Shown here: in pieces, positions 16,970-24,490 of the stretch
Numbering within the stretch: the stretch's first letter is position 1
Layout: every line of letters starts with the position of its first letter
From: an uncultured Muribaculaceae bacterium
Lineage (GTDB): Bacteria > Bacteroidota > Bacteroidia > Bacteroidales > Muribaculaceae
Direction of reading: 5' to 3'
DNA: 31,686 nt
Assembly (NCBI GenBank): GCA_910587545.1
Contig: CAJUMI010000026.1
Span: 1 to 31,686 of the forward strand
Notes under the pieces: model-generated
Told to the model about the DNA's origin: nothing
Seen by the model: only the letters and a program-made list of their open reading frames with translations
Databases searched by the model: none
Position numbers and translations under genes: made by a program

Positions 16970-18297
16970 TACTTTTCGATCTCAAAAAAATCATCTCTGC
17001 CGCACTTGTCACCCTTACCGCGGCATCGGGAGCCTATGCCGACGAAAATGTAAACCAGTTCGGCTCTGACCCGAAGATTTCAGACCTCGCTTTGATCTAT
17101 GCCGGCAACGCCAACCGCCCGGCATGGACAAAAGAAGACCTTACTCCCTACGTCACCCATACTTATGCCGACGGCACGGAAGACTGGTTCTTCGACGGCT
17201 TCCTCTTCCTCGAGTTCTACAACGATGACGTCTCTTTCGGCAACGGCAACGGCAAAAATCCCGCACTCCAGGCCGACTGGCAGTGGCTGCTCGACCAATT
17301 TTTCGCCAAAGACCATAAACTCGATGCTCTCGACCGGCTCATCGAAGAGAAAAAAACTACACTGGGCGAGCCTCCGCTACGCCATCGCGTAGTAATTTCA
17401 TGCTGCGCGCCCACAAAGCAGGCCAACGGCAACTGGTCCCGGTCTGTATGGGGCAACGCCTATGGTAAAGATCTGAGATTCATTTCCCAAAACGACCGCG
17501 TCTCAGCCGTAAAATGGTATATCGACGAACTCCTCTCGCGCTGGGAGGCCGCAGGCTTCAAAAACATCGATCTCGAAGGTGTTTACTGGATCGAGGAAGG
17601 ATTATATACCAACGGCGAAATCATGGCCGAGATCAACGATTATATCCACTCTAAAGATCTCCGCTCATACTGGATCCCCTATTATAGAAACAACATCCAA
17701 TATTGGTCGGGATGGAAAGACAAATACGGATTCGACATGTGCTACATACAGCCCAACTATGCATTCTATAACAACGACGGCAACACATGGCCATACTCTC
17801 TGCTGACCGAGACCGTGGACGCGGCCAAAAGCTATGGCATGGGGCTCGAGCTCGAATTTGAGACTCAGGGCAAAAGCAACGCTCTGCACAGCGTAAACCC
17901 GACTCTGCATCAACATATCAACGACTACATGGACGTCTTTGACGAAAAAGGGGTATTCGATAATGCCGGCGTGGCATACTACACCGGCACTCAGGGGCTG
18001 ATCCACATGGACAAAAGCACCGACCCCGTCGACAAGGCCACTATCGACCGCATGGCCCGCTTCGTCGCCGCCCGTCAGAAAGCAAAAAGCGAAAGCGCTT
18101 CTGCCGGTGATGCAATCTCCGACCTGACCCCTATGGCCGTCACAGGTGACGGCTGCATCACCCTTGCCCCTGATACATGCTGCCATGATCTCGCAGGACG
18201 TCTGCTCTACACCGGAGCCGGATCATACGGCTGCGAAGCCGGGATCTACATCGTTTCCGACAATCTCGGCCATTCCATGAAACTGATTGTAAAATAA
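16966..18297 (+). CDS. DUF4855 protein with C-terminal sorting-like module
   Basis: First of three adjacent DUF4855 paralogues, 443 residues. A signal peptide (about 1-25) precedes the family core: ISDLALIYAGNANRPAWTK, THTYADGTEDWFFDGFLFLEF, then GVYWIEE (E211) and LELEFE (E295, E297). These acids lie at what look like the ends of barrel strands 4 and 7 and are kept in all three paralogues. DUF4855 has no established activity that I can cite; a glycosidase role is inferred from fold and context. Unlike its two neighbours, this copy carries an extra C-terminal module from about residue 378, ending AGIYIVSDNLGHSMKLIVK. The start overlaps the GH3-esterase stop by 4 nt (ATGA), and the stop is 4 nt before the next paralogue. 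Confidence 0.85.
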   Translation: MILFDLKKIISAALVTLTAASGAYADENVNQFGSDPKISDLALIYAGNANRPAWTKEDLTPYVTHTYADGTEDWFFDGFLFLEFYNDDVSFGNGNGKNPALQADWQWLLDQFFAKDHKLDALDRLIEEKKTTLGEPPLRHRVVISCCAPTKQANGNWSRSVWGNAYGKDLRFISQNDRVSAVKWYIDELLSRWEAAGFKNIDLEGVYWIEEGLYTNGEIMAEINDYIHSKDLRSYWIPYYRNNIQYWSGWKDKYGFDMCYIQPNYAFYNNDGNTWPYSLLTETVDAAKSYGMGLELEFETQGKSNALHSVNPTLHQHINDYMDVFDEKGVFDNAGVAYYTGTQGLIHMDKSTDPVDKATIDRMARFVAARQKAKSESASAGDAISDLTPMAVTGDGCITLAPDTCCHDLAGRLLYTGAGSYGCEAGIYIVSDNLGHSMKLIVK

Positions 18298-18301
18298 TCA
18301 G

Positions 18302-19408
18302 ATGAAACTCCGACACATTATATCAGTCTTCACCGGCGCGTTTGTCAGCCTGTCGACACTGGCGGCTGACAATCACGCAGCATCGGCCTGGCAGCCTACG
18401 CCTAAAAACCATTCTATCAATCAGATACGCGATCTTGCTCTGATCTATCAGGGGGGACGCCACCGCCCTGACTGGACGCCGGAACAGTTCGTGCCGTATG
18501 TCACGCATACGTTTGCCGACGGCAGCAAGGACTGGCTTTTCGACGGCTTCCTCTTCCTCGAGTTCGTCGACGGCGACAGACAGTACATTCCCGGTCTTCG
18601 CATGGCCAATGCCCGGAAAAGCGACTGGCTGCATTACCTCGACCGCGTTTTCGAACCGGGCAAATCGCTCGATGCCCTCAACCGGTGTATCGCCCGACAA
18701 AAAGAGCTGCTCGGAGATCCGGGCTTCAAGCATAAAGTCGTACTGACTGTTTTACCGCCTATCCACCATCAGAAAGACTGGGGCGAACTCAACGGCCGCC
18801 CTCTCGATTTCGACAATGTCGACGACTGCAAGCTCGCGGTCAGATGGTTTCTCGACCAACTTGTCGACCGTTTTAACAACGGCGGCTACGACAATCTCGA
18901 ACTTACAGGTATCTACTGGGTCGATGAAGACATGCTCCACTTCGACGGGTTTCCCAAACACGTCGCTCCCTATGTCCACGAGAAGGGCCTGCAGTTTGTC
19001 TGGATACCATATTTCAAGGCCTACGGATATGACCGCTGGCAGGATCTCGGCTTCGACATCGCATATCACCAGCCCAATCATTTTTTCAACAAAAGTATTC
19101 CCGACTCACGTCTTGACGAGGCATGCTCGATTGCGCGGCAGAACGGCATGGCACTCGAATTTGAATTCGATGCCAAAGCTCTCCACGACGCCGAAAACTC
19201 GTCTTACGACCGCATGAACGCCTATATCGACGCTTACTGGCGCAACAACGTCTTTACCGATGCGGCTCTCGCATACTATGAGGGCGGTATCGGAGTGGCC
19301 GAATTTGCCAAAAATCCGACCCCAGAAAACAAGACCCTCATAGACCGGCTTGCCCGTATAATCGTCGACCGCCGCAAAAACGCATCTCTTTATCCATCCA
19401 AAAAATAA
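18302..19408 (+). CDS. DUF4855 protein, second copy
   Basis: A 368-residue exported DUF4855 protein with a signal peptide (about 1-22, STLAA). The core matches its neighbours: INQIRDLALIYQGGRHRPDW, FADGSKDWLFDGFLFLEF, FKHKVVLTVLPPIHHQKDWG, then GIYWVDED (D208, E209) and ALEFEFD (E286, E288). It is closer to the third copy than to the first: both share INQIRDLALIYQGG, the QKDWGE segment and HQPNHFFNK. It lacks the C-terminal sorting-like module of the first copy and ends soon after the last helix (DRLARIIVDRRKN). It sits in the tight gene run, 4 nt after the first copy and 25 nt before the third. Confidence 0.87.
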   Translation: MKLRHIISVFTGAFVSLSTLAADNHAASAWQPTPKNHSINQIRDLALIYQGGRHRPDWTPEQFVPYVTHTFADGSKDWLFDGFLFLEFVDGDRQYIPGLRMANARKSDWLHYLDRVFEPGKSLDALNRCIARQKELLGDPGFKHKVVLTVLPPIHHQKDWGELNGRPLDFDNVDDCKLAVRWFLDQLVDRFNNGGYDNLELTGIYWVDEDMLHFDGFPKHVAPYVHEKGLQFVWIPYFKAYGYDRWQDLGFDIAYHQPNHFFNKSIPDSRLDEACSIARQNGMALEFEFDAKALHDAENSSYDRMNAYIDAYWRNNVFTDAALAYYEGGIGVAEFAKNPTPENKTLIDRLARIIVDRRKNASLYPSKK

Positions 19409-19433
19409 AAACCAATCACCTAATAATCCTATA

Positions 19434-20561
19434 ATGAAACTGAAAAATTACCTGCTTTCACTCTTCATCATCGCGTTATCAATCCCCGCGTTCGCTGCCT
19501 CGGACAAACATCAGGGTCCGGCGTGGCAGTCAACAGAGAAAAACTTCTCGATAAACCAGATACGCGACCTCGCGCTCATCTATCAAGGCGGCAGCCAGCG
19601 CATACCCTGGACCGAAGACCAGATCGAGCCGTATGTAGTCCACAAATTCGCCAACGGAAAGAAAAACTGGCTCTTCGACGGCTTTCTATTCCTTGAGTTC
19701 GCCGACATGCCCGAGTGCAACTATGCCCCCGGCTACCGTGGCAAACGCGATGCCCGCAAAGATGACTGGCAACGCTATCTCGACCGTATGTTCGAGAAAG
19801 ACAAGGCGCTCGACGCCCTCAACTCTTGTATAGAGCATCAGAAAGCCGCAATCGGCGATCCGGGCTTCAAACACAAAGTGGTCATCACCCTGCCGACACC
19901 GATGCCCCACCAGAAAGACTGGGGCGAAGTCAACGGCAAGAAACTCGATTTCGACAAAGTCGGGGACGCCAAAATCGCCTGTCAATGGTATCTCGATCAG
20001 CTGACAGACCGTTTCGCCAAAGCAGGCTTCAACAACCTCGAGCTCTCGGGCATCTATTGGGTCGACGAAGACATGTGGCATCTTGACGGTTTCACCAAAC
20101 ACATCTCGCCCTACATCCATCAGCTCGGGCTGCAGTTTGTCTGGATACCCTACTTCAAGGCCAAAGGCTTTGAAAACTGGCGTGAACTCGGCTTTGATAT
20201 CGTATATCACCAGCCTAACCATTTCTTCAACAAAAACATTCCCGACTCGCGCATCGACGAAGCCTGTTCTCTCGCCCGTCATCACGGCATGGGCATGGAA
20301 TTCGAATGTGACGAAAACGCCCTTTTCCAGAAAGAAAACTCGTCATACGACCGCATGAACGCCTATATGGACGGCTTCTGGCGTCACAATGTGTTCACCG
20401 ACGCCGCCATCGCATATTACACCGGCAGTCACCTGATGCTCGATTTCATTAAAAATCCCTGCCCCGAAAACCAGGCCATCATGGATCGTCTCGCGACCAT
20501 AATTGTCGACCGCCGCGCCAACCCCTCTCTCCTGCCTGCCAACAAAAAGTCTAAAAAATGA
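19434..20561 (+). CDS. DUF4855 protein, third copy
   Basis: A 375-residue exported DUF4855 protein with a signal peptide (about 1-21, PAFAA). It aligns over its full length with the preceding gene. Shared blocks are INQIRDLALIYQGG, KNWLFDGFLFLEFAD, GDPGFKHKVVITLPTPMPHQ, GIYWVDED (D211, E212), FVWIPYFKAKGF, HQPNHFFNKNIPDSR and GMEFECDEN (E289, E291). It ends with a lysine-rich tail. Two such similar neighbours indicate a local duplication followed by divergence, possibly to handle different linkages or branch sugars. The TGA overlaps the ATG of the following gene by 4 nt. Confidence 0.87.
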   Translation: MKLKNYLLSLFIIALSIPAFAASDKHQGPAWQSTEKNFSINQIRDLALIYQGGSQRIPWTEDQIEPYVVHKFANGKKNWLFDGFLFLEFADMPECNYAPGYRGKRDARKDDWQRYLDRMFEKDKALDALNSCIEHQKAAIGDPGFKHKVVITLPTPMPHQKDWGEVNGKKLDFDKVGDAKIACQWYLDQLTDRFAKAGFNNLELSGIYWVDEDMWHLDGFTKHISPYIHQLGLQFVWIPYFKAKGFENWRELGFDIVYHQPNHFFNKNIPDSRIDEACSLARHHGMGMEFECDENALFQKENSSYDRMNAYMDGFWRHNVFTDAAIAYYTGSHLMLDFIKNPCPENQAIMDRLATIIVDRRANPSLLPANKKSKK

Positions 20562-21428
20562 AAAAGTTTCTTATTGCCGCCTTATTGCCGCTCCTGTTCT
20601 GCTATGCCGCAGATGCCGCCAAAATAAGAACAACCCCGTCGGGCATACTCACCTACACCGAGTCGACCGATCAGGGCGACATCTCTATCACCTTCAAAAG
20701 ATGTATGGCCAACAACCTCTATACATTTTATGAAGTGAAGCTCGACGGCATAACAGTCAAGCTACTACGGCGCGCAGTCGATGTTCGTTCCGACCGAGAT
20801 TCTGCTGCCTGGCAAAAACACGACATGGACAAGCTCGAACGTCGACGCAATCGATGTCTATAAGTCCGAGGCTCCTGCATTCTCAACATTTATCGAACGG
20901 TCTTCTCTGGGCTACCAGGCCGTGCTGAAATTTGCCGACGGACTCGGCGACGCCGGACGCATCGCTCAGTCCGATCAGGTATATCTGTGGCGCAAATACG
21001 GCAGTTCGGGCAAATCCTACCATGTGATGCTGTGGGACAGCCCTGTCGCCAACAAAGAGACAACCCTATGGCATGCGCTTTACACATGGTTCAAGAAACC
21101 CGTCACCGATACCTTCGACGGCGCGGCTTCCGAACCCGTATTCGAATATCAGACGACAATCGAGGGGCAACCCGTAGTGATGAGCGTCAACGCCGACGGC
21201 AAATCGACCGACCTCTCGGGCATCGATGACATTGTTGTCGACAACATCGCGCCTGTTGCATCGGCCGGACACGGAAAAATCACGATATCCGATTCCGCGC
21301 CTGAGGCCCGCTGCTTCGATCTCTCAGGCAAACTCATCCATACAGGCACCGGTACATTCACCTGCCCCGCGGGAGTATATATCGTCAACGACATGCAAGG
21401 CCACTCCGTAAAACTCATAGTTAAATGA
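20558..21428 (+). pseudogene. Broken copy of the unknown secreted family (internal deletion and frameshift)
   Basis: Two reading frames together make one damaged gene. The first (from the ATG at 20558) gives a signal peptide and a start like the next gene (GILTYTESTDQGDISITF, then MANNLYTF, to DGITVK), but runs to a stop at 20863. The second frame, shifted by one base, picks up at about 20763 with YYGAQSMF and continues to 21428, matching the downstream paralogue from its residue 174. The paralogue has 312 nt between these two points; here only 4 nt remain (20759-20762). So about 308 nt are missing, which breaks the frame. The second part ends with a sorting-like module (AGVYIVNDMQGHSVKLIVK) that the intact copy lacks. 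Re-initiation at 20781 would give a product without a signal peptide. Confidence 0.85.
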
Positions 21429-22420
21429 AACCCGCTCATGTAATCATAGCCGCGGCGGCACTCTCGTTCGGAGTGCCTGCCGCGTCACATGCGGCTACCG
21501 TCACATATAATGACGGCAAGATATCCTATGCCGAAAAGACTCCCTGGGGCGACATCGACATAGCCTTTGCCAACTGCATGGCCAACAATCTTTACACATT
21601 CAGCAGCGTGTCGATCGACGGCATCGAGGTCAACCACACCGAGAGCGACAACATCGGCCCGTTTCTGATAGACCGGAAAGGCTGGTCGGGAGGAAACCAT
21701 CTCAACGGCGAACGTCTGTCGGCCCACACTCGCAGCGTCAGAGTCTCGCTCGACGGCAAAGAGCTCAAAAATGACTGCTCTGTAAAAGGAAAGATCCTGA
21801 CTGTCGAGGTCGACAACATACTCCTGCACCCGTCCGACGACAGCGAACTGGCCAACGAACACGTGATCTATACCGTTTCGGGCAACTCGATCGACGTCAA
21901 GGCGTCACATGAATTTCTGTGTGCGCCCGAAACCATCGAACGCTACTACGGCATGCAGTCGATGTTCGTCAACGAATATGAGACTCTCACACCCGGCGGC
22001 AAATTTTCGACATGGACCACTTACCCTGTCACAAGCACGGGCAACGAGATACAGTTTACCAAAGCCGAGGCTCCGCAGTTCAGCACGTTCATAGAACATT
22101 CCAAAAACGGTTATCAGGCCTCTCACATGACGCGCGACGGGCTTGGCGACCGCCACATGGTGGGCGACGACGATATCATCTTCATCGGCAACAGCTGGAG
22201 CAAGACCTATCATAAGATAATAGGAATGCAGCCTGTCAGATCCGGCGACCGCTTCAATTGGCACGGCATCTACTCATGGTTCCGCGAACCGATAACCGAC
22301 AACTGCCGCAACGCTTCCGGCGACGGCATCTTCGAATACGGCGCCTACGTCGACGGCCGTCCCCGCATATTCCACCTCAACCCCGACGGCTCTCTGACAG
22401 TCAAGCCATTCAAACTATAA
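21425..22420 (+). CDS. Secreted protein of unknown family, intact paralogue
   Basis: A 331-residue exported protein that I do not recognise. A signal peptide (about 1-23, ASHAA) is followed by a strand-rich body. Notable segments are TPWGDIDIAFANCMANNLYTF, ESDNIGPFLIDRKGWSGGNH, RYYGMQSMF, EAPQFSTFIEHSKNGYQA and TYHKIIGMQPVRSGDRFNWHGIYSWF. Many aromatic and acidic residues would suit a carbohydrate-active or carbohydrate-binding beta-sandwich, but no known catalytic motif is visible. It overlaps the broken paralogue by 4 nt and is the last gene before the terminator at 22444. Unlike the broken copy it lacks the C-terminal sorting-like module. Its place in the run suggests a role in the same glycan pathway. 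Confidence 0.8.
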   Translation: MKPAHVIIAAAALSFGVPAASHAATVTYNDGKISYAEKTPWGDIDIAFANCMANNLYTFSSVSIDGIEVNHTESDNIGPFLIDRKGWSGGNHLNGERLSAHTRSVRVSLDGKELKNDCSVKGKILTVEVDNILLHPSDDSELANEHVIYTVSGNSIDVKASHEFLCAPETIERYYGMQSMFVNEYETLTPGGKFSTWTTYPVTSTGNEIQFTKAEAPQFSTFIEHSKNGYQASHMTRDGLGDRHMVGDDDIIFIGNSWSKTYHKIIGMQPVRSGDRFNWHGIYSWFREPITDNCRNASGDGIFEYGAYVDGRPRIFHLNPDGSLTVKPFKL

Positions 22421-22443
22421 TTCCGGTTTAACCAAAATATTCG

Positions 22444-22478
22444 ATCCGCGCACGGCTTTAGCCTCTGCGCGGATTTTT
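22444..22478 (+). terminator. Intrinsic terminator closing the PUL
   Basis: ATCCGCGCA (22444-22452) pairs perfectly with TGCGCGGAT (22466-22474). An inner GGC/GCC pairing closes a TTTA loop, and a T run follows directly. It lies 23 nt after the last PUL gene and marks the end of that transcript. Confidence 0.88.
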
Positions 22479-22550
22479 ATATATTCCAGCACCAAAGCTT
22501 CCGCATTAACACAATTTAACCATTAGGGGGGTAAATTGTCAATCTTTACT

Positions 22551-22558
22551 TATCTTTG
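22551..22558 (+). promoter_or_regulatory. Bacteroidetes -7 element upstream of the PD40 gene
   Basis: TATCTTTG matches TAnnTTTG exactly and lies 24 nt before the ATG at 22583, just after the PUL terminator. A G6 run occupies the region where a TTTG -33 element would be expected, so the upstream half is not supported. Confidence 0.5.
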
Positions 22559-22582
22559 TGACATGATATTAAATTAATTGAG

Positions 22583-23590
22583 ATGAGAAAATTAATTCTT
22601 GCAAGTGCAGCAGTCCTTTTACTCACAATAGACGGCGACGCCAAAAAGATCAAATTCGATTATTCAGTTGTTAACGTTCCGGAAGAAGGAGATATCAATT
22701 TTGAACGTATAACAGATGATGCCGATTGCGTTTTATATACCGTCGGAAGCTCAAAAAGAGTATTTGGCAAGAAAAAGTCTTCAGGTGTTGATTGGTGGGT
22801 CAATCCGCAGATCGCACTATCACCCGACGGACAAAAAATCGCATACATCAATTATAAAAACGGCACACAAAACATTATGGTTAAAAGCGCCAAAAGCGGT
22901 GGAGCAAGCGTACAGCGCACATTCCGCACGGCTGTAGAAGATTTTACATGGAGTCCGGACGGATCGACATTGTGCTTTACTGAGGTGCGCAACGGCCATC
23001 ATGGCATCTATCTCGTTAATGCCGAACAAGGATCAGTTGTCAAACAAATCTCATCAGGCAATGACAATGATTATGGCGGTGTAATGTCGGCAGACGGTAA
23101 CAATATTTTTTTCCATCGCGGTGAAGGGATGTCGTCATACAGCATTTGGAGCTACGACCGAACAAGCAATTTGTTCTCAAACTATTCACGCGGCATGACA
23201 CCGGTAATCATTCCGGGAAAACCTAATGAGATATACTGCGCCAGATTCACAGAGCAGAAAGAGAGCGAAATTTGGAGAATCAATTTTGAAACCGGAGTTG
23301 AGGAGATAATCCTGTCTCAGCCGGGACGCAGCTTTACAACGCCCCAACTCTCGCCTGACGGACAATGGCTGCTCCTGACAGGTTCGAGCATCTCTGAAAA
23401 AGACAAGACAATGAACACCGATATATTCGTAATCCGCACCGACGGCACTAACCTCACCCAGCTTACATATCACCCGGGCAACGACATGTCGGCCGTGTGG
23501 TCACCGGACGGTCGCAGTATTTTTTTCCTCTCGCAACGCGGTTCTGCATCAAAGGTTTTCAATGTCTGGAAAATGCCATTTAATTTATAA
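22583..23590 (+). CDS. PD40/TolB-type beta-propeller protein, exported
   Basis: A 335-residue periplasmic protein with a signal peptide (about 1-20). The body consists of WD40-like PD40 repeats, each with an SPDG-type turn: IALSPDGQKIAYI, FTWSPDGSTLCFTE, VMSADGNNIFFH, PQLSPDGQWLLLTG and AVWSPDGRSIFFLS. Five are clear and a sixth blade can be formed from the first strands. Related TolB-like propellers act as periplasmic scaffolds or envelope proteins. No peptidase domain follows, so it is not a prolyl oligopeptidase or tricorn protease. It has its own -7 element and is followed 36 nt later by an outer-membrane beta-barrel gene, so the two may work together. The specific role is unknown. Confidence 0.85.
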   Translation: MRKLILASAAVLLLTIDGDAKKIKFDYSVVNVPEEGDINFERITDDADCVLYTVGSSKRVFGKKKSSGVDWWVNPQIALSPDGQKIAYINYKNGTQNIMVKSAKSGGASVQRTFRTAVEDFTWSPDGSTLCFTEVRNGHHGIYLVNAEQGSVVKQISSGNDNDYGGVMSADGNNIFFHRGEGMSSYSIWSYDRTSNLFSNYSRGMTPVIIPGKPNEIYCARFTEQKESEIWRINFETGVEEIILSQPGRSFTTPQLSPDGQWLLLTGSSISEKDKTMNTDIFVIRTDGTNLTQLTYHPGNDMSAVWSPDGRSIFFLSQRGSASKVFNVWKMPFNL

Positions 23591-23626
23591 CCAGTTTAAT
23601 TTATATAAAAACCAATACTTTTTGAA

Positions 23627-24340
23627 ATGAAAAAACTAATTGCATTCATTGCTGTCGCAACATCATTCGTTGGCGTTTCAGCACAACGCGCGTCCGATTC
23701 GTCTGAATTCTCTTTCTGGGACAATGAACAGACCGAACAAAAAATAATAATCGGTCCGCGCGTAGGACTCAATATATCATCGCTTAATCTCAGCAATATA
23801 GAGTCTCAAAACGATAAGTCGAAGATCGGTTTCAACGTAGGCGTGGCCGTCGAATTCCCCATCGTGCGTTCATTCTACATTAATTCAGGTCTATTCTACA
23901 CTACGAAAGGCATCAAGTTTGACTACTCGGAACGAGACTATAGCGAAAAGGAAACTTACAATGCCGGATATCTCGAAATACCTGTATACGCTTCCTATAG
24001 GCTCAATTTTGCCGAGGAATCACAGCTTCAGGTCAATTTCGGTCCGTACTTCGCATACGGCATCAACGGCAAAGTGAAATGGGAAGAGAACGACGGCGGA
24101 GACAAATCAAGATATGAATATGACCTCTTCGGTTGCGCCGATCCTAATTCTGAAGACGAAAAAGCAGGTATCAAGCGTTTTGACTGTGGCCTCGGCGTTG
24201 GCCTCGGATATACATTCAACCGAATATATCTTGGCATCAACTATCAGTTCGGACTTGTGAATATCGCTGACAAGAAAGAATGGGACAACGGTAAAATCAA
24301 AAACACCAACTTCAATATCTCCCTCGGCTATAATTTCTGA
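23627..24340 (+). CDS. Small outer-membrane beta-barrel protein (PorT/OMP_b-brl type)
   Basis: A 237-residue outer-membrane protein with a signal peptide (about 1-19, VSAQ). The body shows alternating amphipathic strands: IGPRVGLNISSLNL, IGFNVGVAVEFPI, FYINSGLFYTTKGIKF, GYLEIPVYASYRL, LQVNFGPYFAYGINGKV, GLGVGLGYTF and IYLGINYQFGLVNI. It ends ISLGYNF with a terminal Phe, the usual barrel insertion signal. The pattern matches the small PorT-like beta-barrel family common in Bacteroidetes. It is downstream of the PD40 propeller gene and is followed by a strong terminator, so it closes a two-gene unit. No substrate or partner can be named. Confidence 0.88.
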   Translation: MKKLIAFIAVATSFVGVSAQRASDSSEFSFWDNEQTEQKIIIGPRVGLNISSLNLSNIESQNDKSKIGFNVGVAVEFPIVRSFYINSGLFYTTKGIKFDYSERDYSEKETYNAGYLEIPVYASYRLNFAEESQLQVNFGPYFAYGINGKVKWEENDGGDKSRYEYDLFGCADPNSEDEKAGIKRFDCGLGVGLGYTFNRIYLGINYQFGLVNIADKKEWDNGKIKNTNFNISLGYNF

Positions 24341-24365
24341 CATATTCAGGTAAATACAGACCAAT

Positions 24366-24401
24366 AAAAAGGAATAGAGCCTATAGGCTCTATTCCTTTT
24401 T
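24366..24401. terminator. Symmetrical intrinsic terminator
   Basis: A 16-bp perfect stem runs from 24366 to 24381 and from 24386 to 24401 around a TATA loop, with A5 on the left and a T run on the right. It can stop transcription in both directions; the relevant upstream gene here is the beta-barrel protein ending at 24340. Confidence 0.9.
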
Positions 24402-24457
24402 ATATAAACCTTATATGTATGGTTGTATCGGCAATAGGCCATCTGCGGATTATTTTG

Positions 24458-24465
24458 TACTTTTG
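24458..24465 (+). promoter_or_regulatory. Bacteroidetes -7 element upstream of the beta-lactamase
   Basis: TACTTTTG fits TAnnTTTG and lies 25 nt before the ATG at 24491, after the terminator at 24366. No TTTG element was found at the right -33 distance. Confidence 0.45.
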
Positions 24466-24490
24466 CTAAATTAATATAATCTCATCAAGA

